From NCBI GenBank assembly GCA_037443785.1, contig JBBINR010000044.1, positions 1-27,194 of the forward strand: a stretch of 27,194 bases of DNA, in the 5' to 3' direction. The stretch comes from JAQUOA01 sp037443785. GTDB taxonomy: Bacteria > Bacteroidota > Ignavibacteria > UBA10030 > UBA8401. Of this stretch, positions 7,707-14,697 are shown one piece after another. The notes below the pieces were generated by a model. It was not told where the DNA came from, made no database searches, and saw only the letters and a program-made list of their open reading frames with translations. Position numbers and translations under genes: made by a program. The first letter of the stretch is position 1. Each line of letters begins with the position of its first letter.

Positions 7707-7760
7707 AGCCGCAGATTTCACTACCATGTGTTTCAGTAAAATCTGTGGCTTTTTCTTTTT
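7707..7760 (+). terminator. Strong rho-independent terminator after the aminotransferase gene
   Basis: A 12-bp stem (7707-7718 with 7739-7750, AGCCGCAGATTT pairing with its partner through one G-U) closes a 20-base loop and is followed by a T-rich run to 7760. It starts 8 bases after the aminotransferase stop codon and ends only 20 bases before the next ATG. Confidence 0.88.
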
Positions 7761-7780
7761 ACTAAATTTTAATTGTTGTT

Positions 7781-8077
7781 ATGCCTACGTACGATTATCG
7801 ATGTGAATTATGCAATCACGAGTTTGAAGAATTTCAATCAATGAATGATCCAGCGCTGGTTCAATGCCCTTCATGTGGTAAAAATGGCTTAAAACGTTTG
7901 ATTGGCGGCGGAAGCGGAATGATATTTAAAGGTTCAGGATTTTATCTTACGGACTATAAAGGCGGGAACGCAAGCAATAAATCTGCTCAAACAAAAACGG
8001 AAAAACCTGCTGAAACAAAAACCGATTCAAAAAAAACTGATTCTTCTACAGGCAGCTCAACCCCTGCACAAAAGTAA
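7781..8077 (+). CDS. FmdB/CxxC zinc-ribbon regulatory protein
   Basis: A small protein of 98 residues. It opens with MPTYDYRCELCNHEFEEF and has two CxxC pairs (C8/C11 and C29/C32) that make a zinc ribbon, followed by a Gly-rich strand ending SGFYLTDYK. This is the FmdB family (putative regulatory proteins, function poorly known). The C-terminal third is a disordered tail rich in Lys, Thr and Ser, ending GSSTPAQK. There is no clear Shine-Dalgarno sequence, and the preceding terminator ends 20 bases upstream, so its promoter is not obvious. It is the last + strand gene before the strand switch. Confidence 0.88.
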   Translation: MPTYDYRCELCNHEFEEFQSMNDPALVQCPSCGKNGLKRLIGGGSGMIFKGSGFYLTDYKGGNASNKSAQTKTEKPAETKTDSKKTDSSTGSSTPAQK

Positions 8078-8093
8078 TTTTAAAGATTACTTT
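8071..8093. terminator. Possible bidirectional terminator between convergent genes
   Basis: AAAGTAAT (8071-8078) and ATTACTTT (8086-8093) form an 8-bp inverted repeat with a 7-base loop. It spans the two facing stop codons of the zinc-ribbon gene and tyrA, which are only nine bases apart. The stem is AT-rich and T-tracts are short, so it may be weak. Confidence 0.4.
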
Positions 8094-9172
8094 AGCACAT
8101 GAATTTTTTTTGATTGCAGCACCAACGACGCTTTCTTTGCAGTCGGTCCATTATCGAATGATAATCTAAACGTTCCTCCGCGTCCATCCCGTATTTTCAA
8201 TAGTTCTATATCCTTGATATTAATCTTTGCCTTAAAAAGAGCGGTCGTTATCGCAGAAAGTATTCCAGGCTTGTCATCAACAGAAATGACAATATCATGA
8301 AGAGGATGCAGAAATCCTTTTGAATTTTTTGGAATTGCATCGCGGAGACTCTTTGCATTCTCAAAACGTTGTAAAAAATTCGATTGAGTTTTAAATGTTC
8401 GAAGATCGTTGCTGAATAAAGTAAGGAGCTGAGAATATTCTCTGAGAATTTTTCTGATACCGTTAGCATTGGTAGCAAGAATATCTTTCCACATTTCATA
8501 CGGACTTGATGCAATACGTGTGATATCACGAAATCCTCCTGCCGCAAGTTGTAAAAATGCAGGACTCTTTTTGTTTTTCTTCCCTACCATCATCATCATT
8601 GCCACTGCAATTAATTGTGGCAAATGACTAATCGTCGCGGCAACTTCGTCGTGATCTTTTGCAGAAAGAAACAGCACGCGCGCTCCGATTGCATGCAGCA
8701 ACGCTGTAAGTGGCGTAATTTTCCTTTTATCTTTTCTCTCAACACATAATACATACGTCGCATTTTGAAACATCAACGCATCAGCAAACTCAATTCCCTT
8801 CCCTTCAGAACCAGCCATCGGATGTCCGCCAACAAAAATTCCTTTTGTGTGAAAAATTTTCCGCGCTGCATTGGTAATGTCAACTTTTGTACTTCCCACA
8901 TCAGTAATAATAGTGCGGGGCTGGATATTTTTGGCAATCTCCGGAAGCAGAGAAAGAATGGTATAGACAGGCGTACAAATAAAAATAATATCAGCATCAC
9001 GAACGGCCGCAGCAACTGATGTTGAACCAAAATCAATTGCTTCATGCCGCAACGCCGCATCAATGCGTGCTTGGCTCCCAACACCCGTAATAACAGCGTG
9101 AGAATTAATTTGCTTGATGGCAAGTCCAAGCGAACCACCAATAACTCCAAGACCGATGATCGTTATATTCAT
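8087..9172 (-). CDS. tyrA: Prephenate dehydrogenase with C-terminal ACT domain
   Basis: This enzyme oxidatively decarboxylates prephenate to 4-hydroxyphenylpyruvate with NAD(P)+, on the way to tyrosine. The 361-residue product has an N-terminal Rossmann fold, GLGVIGGSLG (7-16), a second conserved loop DVGSTK (91-96), the catalytic-region histidine H117 in GGHPMAGSE and ISHLPQ (181-186). An all-helical dimer domain follows. The ACT domain (about 292-361) begins HDIVISVDDKPGILSAI and suggests feedback control by tyrosine. It lies downstream of DAHP synthase, but a terminator-like hairpin separates them and no good Shine-Dalgarno sequence is seen upstream. Confidence 0.92.
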   Translation of the reverse strand: MNITIIGLGVIGGSLGLAIKQINSHAVITGVGSQARIDAALRHEAIDFGSTSVAAAVRDADIIFICTPVYTILSLLPEIAKNIQPRTIITDVGSTKVDITNAARKIFHTKGIFVGGHPMAGSEGKGIEFADALMFQNATYVLCVERKDKRKITPLTALLHAIGARVLFLSAKDHDEVAATISHLPQLIAVAMMMMVGKKNKKSPAFLQLAAGGFRDITRIASSPYEMWKDILATNANGIRKILREYSQLLTLFSNDLRTFKTQSNFLQRFENAKSLRDAIPKNSKGFLHPLHDIVISVDDKPGILSAITTALFKAKINIKDIELLKIRDGRGGTFRLSFDNGPTAKKASLVLQSKKIHVLK

Positions 9173-9181
9173 TCTTGCTAC

Positions 9182-9222
9182 ACAAAAAACCTTGTCACGG
9201 TAATGTAACCGCTGACAAGGTT
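9182..9222 (-). terminator. Terminator-like hairpin between DAHP synthase and tyrA
   Basis: On the minus strand AACCTTGTC (9222-9214) pairs perfectly with GACAAGGTT (9196-9188). An inner CGGT/ACCG stem is separated by a small internal loop, and TTTT at 9187-9184 follows. It is a good intrinsic terminator for the DAHP synthase transcript, starting 10 bases after its stop. The T-run ends only about 11 bases before the tyrA ATG. Confidence 0.82.
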
Positions 9223-9232
9223 GGTGAAAAGA

Positions 9233-10249
9233 TTAGGAAATTCTTCTTCCAATCGCTTCTGCAATCACGCGAAGCTGTTTCATCATTTCTTCAAACTGGC
9301 TCGGAAACAATGTTTGTGCGCCGTCAGATTTTGCATGATCAGGATCATGATGAACTTCGACAATAACCGCGTCAGCACCGGCAGCGACTGCAGCGCGTGC
9401 CATCGGAATGACTTTATCGCGAATTCCAATTCCATGCGAAGGATCAGCAACAACCGGCAAATGGCTTTTGGAATGAATAACAGGTATTGCGCTAATATCC
9501 ATCGTATTACGCGTCCAAGTTTCAAACGTTCTAATTCCTCTTTCGCACAGCATGACATTTTTATTTCCGCCAGATAAAATATATTCGGCGGACATCAGCC
9601 ATTCTTCAAACGTTGCGGAAAGACCACGTTTCAACATGACCGGCTTCTTCGCTTTACCAAGCTCACGCAGGAAATTATAGTTTTGCATGTTCCGAGCCCC
9701 TACTTGAATCACGTCAGTATATTTTTCCATCAATTCAATCTGGCTGATATCCATCGCTTCGGTAATCACTTTTAATCCGTACTCATCAGCAGCTCTGCGC
9801 ATAAGTTTTAATCCTTCTTCACCAAGTCCCTGAAATGCGTAGGGCGATGTCCGCGGTTTAAATGCACCGCCTCGTAGAAATTTTGCGCCGCTTTTTGATA
9901 CTTGTTTCGCCGCTTCAAATATCTGTGCTTCATTCTCGACGGAACATGGACCTGCCATCACAACAATTTCATTTCCACCAATCTTTACTCCGCCAACATC
10001 GATCACCGTCTTTTCATCTTTGAAAGAGCGGCTGGCAAGCTTGTACGGTTCTGTGATTCGGTATGCATGGGCAACCCCCGGAAGCAATTCAATCTGCCGA
10101 ATATCAAAATCAGGCTTCACTCCGATGGCGCCCAGCACCGTTTGATTTACACCCGTGGATCGATGAACATCAAATCCAAAATCATTCAACACCTTAATTA
10201 TCCCTTCAATCTCTTTTTCTGTTGCATTATGTTCTACAACGACGACCAT
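9233..10249 (-). CDS. aroF: 3-deoxy-7-phosphoheptulonate (DAHP) synthase, class I-beta
   Basis: It condenses phosphoenolpyruvate and erythrose 4-phosphate in the first step of the shikimate pathway. The 338-residue product has an N-terminal ferredoxin-like regulatory domain (about 1-70, opening MVVVVEHNATEKEIEGI), as in the Thermotoga enzyme, where it mediates Tyr/Phe inhibition. A TIM barrel follows with metal cysteine C102 in AGPCSVE, RGGAFKPRTSPY (126-137), GARNMQNYNFL and DPSHGIG near the end. The Shine-Dalgarno CGGAG lies 10 bases upstream of the ATG. It follows lptB by 23 bases and so can be read from the LPS gene run, although it belongs to another pathway. Confidence 0.94.
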   Translation of the reverse strand: MVVVVEHNATEKEIEGIIKVLNDFGFDVHRSTGVNQTVLGAIGVKPDFDIRQIELLPGVAHAYRITEPYKLASRSFKDEKTVIDVGGVKIGGNEIVVMAGPCSVENEAQIFEAAKQVSKSGAKFLRGGAFKPRTSPYAFQGLGEEGLKLMRRAADEYGLKVITEAMDISQIELMEKYTDVIQVGARNMQNYNFLRELGKAKKPVMLKRGLSATFEEWLMSAEYILSGGNKNVMLCERGIRTFETWTRNTMDISAIPVIHSKSHLPVVADPSHGIGIRDKVIPMARAAVAAGADAVIVEVHHDPDHAKSDGAQTLFPSQFEEMMKQLRVIAEAIGRRIS

Positions 10250-10272
10250 GTGATTCTCCGTTTAATGATGAA

Positions 10273-11037
10273 TTACTCGTATCTATCTAATTTAAAACTT
10301 TCTCCGAGATATAATTTTCTCGCTTCAGGATCGTTTGCCAATTCTTCCGCTGTTCCTGCTTTCAAAATCTTTCCTTCAAAGAGCAAATAGGAACGATCGG
10401 TAATTGACAATGTCTCGTGAACATTATGATCGGTAATCAAAACACCGATCCCTTTGTATTTCAATTTCTTGACAATATCCATAATATCTTCAACTGCAAT
10501 CGGATCGATTCCAGCGAACGGTTCATCCAATAAGATAAATTTCGGATCAGTCGCCAGCGAACGTGCAATTTCTGTTCTTCGTCGTTCACCACCGGAAAGC
10601 ATATACCCTTTGCTCTTTGAAAGCCTTGTTAGCCCAAATTCTTCCAATAAGATATCGCATCGTTCACGCTGTTCTTTTGTCGGCAAAGTGGTCATTTGAA
10701 GAACAGACATAATATTATCTCTTACAGTCATGGTTCGGAACACCGATGCTTCCTGTGTCAAATACCCGACTCCAGCCCGAGCGCGTTTATACATCGGTAG
10801 TCTAGTAATTTCAAGATTATCTAAATATACTTTCCCACCATTTGGTGAGATCATACCGACGATCATGTAAAATGATGTTGATTTTCCTGCTCCGTTTGGC
10901 CCAAGCAATCCCACAATTTCTCCTTGCTGAACCGACAAGGATACAGAATTGACAACGGTGCGCTTCTTGTATTTCTTTATAAGACTTTCGGCACGCAATG
11001 TTTTTTTATCTTGCTGAATCTCGGTTTTTTCTTCCAT
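10273..11037 (-). CDS. lptB: LPS export ABC transporter ATP-binding protein LptB
   Basis: LptB is the cytoplasmic ATPase that powers LPS extraction from the inner membrane with LptF/LptG. From ATG 11037 the product has 254 residues. It has Walker A GPNGAGKST (46-54), Q-loop YLTQEASVF with Q95, signature LSGGERRR (147-154), Walker B FILLDEP with D171/E172 and switch histidine H204 in ITDHNVHETL. The family-typical SFYMIVG follows Walker A. The frame extends two codons to a TTG (11043) that overlaps the upstream TGA, but ATG 11037 fits the family better. lptF/lptG are not in the window. Neighbours lptC and an OstA-like gene confirm the role. Confidence 0.94.
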   Translation of the reverse strand: MEEKTEIQQDKKTLRAESLIKKYKKRTVVNSVSLSVQQGEIVGLLGPNGAGKSTSFYMIVGMISPNGGKVYLDNLEITRLPMYKRARAGVGYLTQEASVFRTMTVRDNIMSVLQMTTLPTKEQRERCDILLEEFGLTRLSKSKGYMLSGGERRRTEIARSLATDPKFILLDEPFAGIDPIAVEDIMDIVKKLKYKGIGVLITDHNVHETLSITDRSYLLFEGKILKAGTAEELANDPEARKLYLGESFKLDRYE

Positions 11038-11039
11038 GA

Positions 11040-12299
11040 TCAATTATTCGAAAATACAGTTTTCAGTGTTGGACGATTTTCATGAATCCGAAATCCGTCA
11101 AGATTATATTGCGACTCGTCTCTTTCAACCATATTTTCCGGATAAAACGTCCCTTCAATTCCCTTGGCGATATGAATTGTATGCGGTTTTCCATCATTAA
11201 ATTTCATCCGGATGAAATCTCCGCTTGTTTTATTTACTCCATTCGGTTTTTTTTCATCGAAGAGAAAGTATAAACTAATCGCGTTTCGTTCAACGTATGT
11301 TTCCTGCAATTTATTGTCGGTGAACTTCATTGTAATTCTTCTTCCCGTCAGCTGATTGTAGCGATGTGCAAACGCACTGTCACTTTGGGAAAGGACAAAT
11401 GCTTTACTCCGCACAATAGCGGAATCGATCTTATTCTTTTTAAGGCTCAACATAATTGTATCCCCGGTAACCTGATTTTCATCATACCATACAATCGGCA
11501 ATGAGAATAATTCTATCTGTTCACGCTGGATAAAATATTTTACAAGCCCGCATCGAGCTGCTAATCCGCTTCGGACTATAACAACACTATCGGTTGCAAT
11601 GAGTTTTTTCGTCGAATCGTCAAATGATTCCATCACCATGCTTTTCACGGCAAGCGTATCGATTTCGCCCTTGTCGGATGTATCAATCTGCATAAGCCGC
11701 GGATGTTCCATCATTTTACTGTACTTGGTTGAATCGAAATGTTCAAGGTAATCTCCAAACATCGTAATGTTATCTTCAGCGTTGAAGATTTTTACATGCA
11801 GCATCGCAATCGATTTTCTTTCCGTTTCAAAATATGTCAACTGTTCACTGAAGATTGTTGTCGATGAATCGACAACGCGAACATTTTTCTGAAAGAATGC
11901 TTTTTTCTCATCAAGGTAATACGTTCCGTAATCGGCATGCAACGTCACATTCGGTGTTTTTAACTTTACATTTCCTTCACAATCAGCGCGACGACCATTG
12001 CCGAAGTATTTCCCTTTTTTTGACGTCAACGTAACAGTATCACGGACAACTTTTACGTTACCGGTCAATTCAATTTCATTTCGGTTCAGAAACTGCAGTG
12101 CTTTATCACACCACACGCGAACATTCCCTTGTTTGAACCTGACATTCCCTTGCAGCTCACGGACATCTTCTCCGCTCTCTAATCGTTTGCCTGAAAAAAT
12201 ATCGGCATTCTGAAGAACAATTGTTTTATCACTTTGGGCACGTAAATCACTGACGACTCCGATCAATAACATTATTGATAAAAAAAATTTTATCGTCAT
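11040..12299 (-). CDS. OstA/LptA-like periplasmic LPS transport protein (long form)
   Basis: The 419-residue product has a signal peptide (about 1-21, ending DLRAQS). The mature part is made of repeated OstA-type beta-jellyroll motifs: LQGNVRFKQGNVRVWCDKA, LTGNVKVVRDTVTLTSKKG, CEGNVKLKTPNVTLHADYG and FQKNVRVVDSSTTIFSEQL. In the LPS bridge such strands (LptA, N-terminal LptD) shield lipid A as it crosses the periplasm. It is more than twice the length of E. coli LptA (about 185 residues) but lacks the LptD barrel, so it could act as a longer bridge segment. It lies three bases after lptC and directly before lptB, the classical lptC-lptA-lptB order. Confidence 0.83.
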   Translation of the reverse strand: MTIKFFLSIMLLIGVVSDLRAQSDKTIVLQNADIFSGKRLESGEDVRELQGNVRFKQGNVRVWCDKALQFLNRNEIELTGNVKVVRDTVTLTSKKGKYFGNGRRADCEGNVKLKTPNVTLHADYGTYYLDEKKAFFQKNVRVVDSSTTIFSEQLTYFETERKSIAMLHVKIFNAEDNITMFGDYLEHFDSTKYSKMMEHPRLMQIDTSDKGEIDTLAVKSMVMESFDDSTKKLIATDSVVIVRSGLAARCGLVKYFIQREQIELFSLPIVWYDENQVTGDTIMLSLKKNKIDSAIVRSKAFVLSQSDSAFAHRYNQLTGRRITMKFTDNKLQETYVERNAISLYFLFDEKKPNGVNKTSGDFIRMKFNDGKPHTIHIAKGIEGTFYPENMVERDESQYNLDGFRIHENRPTLKTVFSNN

Positions 12300-12302
12300 A
12301 CG

Positions 12303-12833
12303 TTATTTCGATTCAGCAGTTCCGGTAACTTTAAATATTTTATAGTTGCGCAGATTATGGTCGGATTCAAAGCCTGTTCCCTGCAAATCTTCTTTAGGCG
12401 ATGTAATGCGAACAAATTCTGGAGAATGGATTAATTGACGATTGTTGTCCCAAAACATTTTTTCTGTTCGAACAATTGTCCCGCTGTCAGACTTAACGAT
12501 AACATTTCCGATAGCTTCAAGGTTATTGGTCATTTCATCAACTTTTCCTTTGTCAGCCGTAAGAACGGTGGTATGTTTCCCCTCGTCATCGTAAAAATCT
12601 ACTTTCACATCATTTTCCAGAAACGTTACTTTAGAGTCGTCAAAGGAATAAATATGCTTCGCACGAACTATCGCTTTCACAACTCCTGAATCGGTAAACG
12701 TAATGGTAGAATTCCAGCTTTCCTGAGCCGGGAGTTGATTGCCCGAAACCCCGCTCAAGACGGAAGGTTTTACCTTTTCTTCACATCCCAAAATAATAAT
12801 TACTGCAGTTAGAATGATAAGATTCTTCTTCAC
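12303..12833 (-). CDS. lptC: LPS export protein LptC (predicted lipoprotein form)
   Basis: LptC is the periplasmic, membrane-anchored receptor that passes LPS from LptBFG to LptA. The 176-residue product starts with a lipoprotein signal MKKNLIILTAVIIILGC, where the lipobox ILGC predicts lipidation at Cys17 rather than the uncleaved helix of E. coli LptC. The mature part shows LptC/OstA strands such as FLENDVKVDFYDDEGKH, LTADKGKVDEMTNNLEAIG and NVIVKSDSGTIVRTEKMFWD. The start is GTG 12833, forming a GTGA overlap with kdsD. Confidence 0.87.
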   Translation of the reverse strand: MKKNLIILTAVIIILGCEEKVKPSVLSGVSGNQLPAQESWNSTITFTDSGVVKAIVRAKHIYSFDDSKVTFLENDVKVDFYDDEGKHTTVLTADKGKVDEMTNNLEAIGNVIVKSDSGTIVRTEKMFWDNNRQLIHSPEFVRITSPKEDLQGTGFESDHNLRNYKIFKVTGTAESK

Positions 12834-13819
12834 GCGGATGCTTCACCACCAATTCCCGCTTTTACTAAATCGTGCAAGTGCACCAAACCGAAAAGTTTTT
12901 TATTGTCATCAAGGATGATGATCTGGGTAATATTAAATTTTTCCATTTCTTGCAAAACCAAAGTTGCCAGCATCCCTTTTTTTACAAATTTGGGGTTTTT
13001 TGACATAACCGCCTCAGCGGTTAAACCTGTAACATCCGTAGTTTTCTGCAGCAGCCTTCGTAAATCACCATCAGTAATAATACCAACAAGTTCATCCCGT
13101 TCGTCCATCACACACGTTGCACCGAGCCGCTTGGTAGTAATTTCCAAAATTGCATCTTTCAGGCTTGCCGTGCTTTTTATTTTTGGAATTTGATTACCGG
13201 AAACAGCAAGCTCTTCGATCTTTAAGAGAAGACGTTTGCCCAAATTTCCACCAGGATGAAACATCGCAAAATCGTCTGCTGTGAATTGCTTTTTCTCAAG
13301 AAGGGTTACCGCAATAGCATCGCCCATTGCCAATGTCGCTGTTGTCGAGGCAGTCGGGGCGAGATCATGCGGGCATGCTTCTTCTTTTACAGAAATGTCG
13401 AGCACAACATCCGATTGACGCGCGAGATTGGAATTGACATTGCCGACCATGGAAACAATTTTTACGCCGATCCGCTTAAACATCGGAAGTAATTGTCGAA
13501 GCTCTTGTGTGTCTCCGCTTTTTGAAATGCAGATTACGGCATCATCATTTCGCACCATGCCAAGATCACCGTGCACGGCATCAGACGGATGAAGAAAAAT
13601 TGACGGTGTCCCTGTCGAATTCATCGTCGCAACAATCTTTCTTGCGATTAAACCGGATTTTCCCATTCCGGTAACAACCACTCTTCCCTTGCATGCAAAA
13701 AGAATATCGATTGCCTGTTGAAATGATCCATCAATTCTCGATTCGAGCGCAGCGACTGATTCTGTTTCAATCTGAATAACTTTTTTCCCTGTAGAAATAT
13801 CGGAAGATTGGTGTGTCAT
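12830..13819 (-). CDS. kdsD: Arabinose-5-phosphate isomerase KdsD (KpsF/GutQ family)
   Basis: It converts ribulose 5-phosphate to arabinose 5-phosphate, the first step to Kdo for lipid A inner core. The 329-residue product has an N-terminal SIS sugar-isomerase domain (about 30-180): VVVTGMGKSGLIARKIVAT (47-65), then FLHPSDAVHGDLGMV with the family histidines H77 and H83, then ISKSGDTQEL. Two CBS domains cover about 205-329 and end QIIILDDNKKLFGLVHLHDL. The domain order and length are standard. It sits one base after kdsA and overlaps lptC, so Kdo synthesis and LPS export are linked in one operon. Confidence 0.94.
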   Translation of the reverse strand: MTHQSSDISTGKKVIQIETESVAALESRIDGSFQQAIDILFACKGRVVVTGMGKSGLIARKIVATMNSTGTPSIFLHPSDAVHGDLGMVRNDDAVICISKSGDTQELRQLLPMFKRIGVKIVSMVGNVNSNLARQSDVVLDISVKEEACPHDLAPTASTTATLAMGDAIAVTLLEKKQFTADDFAMFHPGGNLGKRLLLKIEELAVSGNQIPKIKSTASLKDAILEITTKRLGATCVMDERDELVGIITDGDLRRLLQKTTDVTGLTAEAVMSKNPKFVKKGMLATLVLQEMEKFNITQIIILDDNKKLFGLVHLHDLVKAGIGGEASA

Positions 13820-13820
13820 G

Positions 13821-14648
13821 TTATTTTCTAATTTCCTTTGTTACTTTGTCAATTGCAGTAACTTGTTCAAGCAACGATCCTAACTGTGAAAGTGGAAGCT
13901 GGCTTGCCGCATCGCTAAGCGCTTTTGCCGGCTCAGGATGTGTTTCCACAAATAATGCATCAATTCCGACTGCCGCTCCGGCACGCGCTAATGGGAAAAT
14001 AAATTCCGGTTGACCGCCGCTTTTACCGTTTTCGCCGCTTGGTAATTGTACAGAGTGTGTTGCATCCAACACTACAGGAAAACCAAATTTTTTCATAATC
14101 ACTAAGCCGCGCATATCGACAACAAGATTGTGATAACCGAATGTTGTTCCCCTCTCGGTTACCATTACGTTGGAATTTCCTGCAGCAACAACCTTTTCAA
14201 TGGGATGCTGCATATCGTCTGGTGCAAGGAATTGCCCTTTTTTAATATTCACGATTCTCTTCGTTTTTGATGCAGCAACCAGCAAATCTGTTTGGCGACA
14301 AAGAAAAGCTGGGATTTGAAGCACATCGGCAACCTCGGCAGCCACAGAAGCTTCCTCCGCAGTATGAATATCCGTAAGAATCGGCACGTCGAATTCTTTT
14401 TTTACACCGCCGAGAATTTTCAACGCTTCATCAATACCAATGGTAACAAAACCTGATGCGCTTGTTCGATTTGCTTTTTTATATGATGATTTAAAAATCA
14501 GCGGAGTATGATATTGCTGGCAGAGATTGACAACTTTTTCAGCAGTAAAAAAGATCATATCCCGATTTTCAACAACACATGGTCCGGCTATCAAAACAAG
14601 CGGATGGTCATTTCCTATCGTTATCGTTTTCAGTTTTATTTCATTCAT
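13821..14648 (-). CDS. kdsA: 3-deoxy-8-phosphooctulonate (Kdo-8-P) synthase, metal-dependent type
   Basis: It condenses arabinose 5-phosphate with phosphoenolpyruvate to give Kdo-8-phosphate. The 275-residue TIM barrel has IAGPCVVENRD (20-30), IFKSSYKKANRTS, PAFLCRQTDLL, KKGQFLAPDDM, TERGTTFGYHNLVVDMRG and ETHPEPAKALSDAASQLPL. C24 stands where the metal-dependent enzyme of Aquifex has its metal cysteine; the E. coli enzyme has Asn there. So this is probably a metal-requiring KdsA. DATHSVQLPSGENGKSGGQ is also of the metal type. It directly precedes kdsD, whose product it uses. Confidence 0.94.
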   Translation of the reverse strand: MNEIKLKTITIGNDHPLVLIAGPCVVENRDMIFFTAEKVVNLCQQYHTPLIFKSSYKKANRTSASGFVTIGIDEALKILGGVKKEFDVPILTDIHTAEEASVAAEVADVLQIPAFLCRQTDLLVAASKTKRIVNIKKGQFLAPDDMQHPIEKVVAAGNSNVMVTERGTTFGYHNLVVDMRGLVIMKKFGFPVVLDATHSVQLPSGENGKSGGQPEFIFPLARAGAAVGIDALFVETHPEPAKALSDAASQLPLSQLGSLLEQVTAIDKVTKEIRK

Positions 14649-14697
14649 ATTTATAAAGGTACCAATCTTTGCGCGTTAAAGCAAAAACCTTCTGTCG

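Noticed and set aside
9902..10390. A 162-codon plus-strand frame
   Set aside because: It lies antisense to DAHP synthase and the end of lptB, both strongly supported, and its product is rich in Cys, Phe and Arg without motifs.
14649..14697. TATAAA just upstream of kdsA, looking like a -10 box
   Set aside because: It ends 2 bases before the ATG, which would require a leaderless message, and no -35 box stands at normal spacing.
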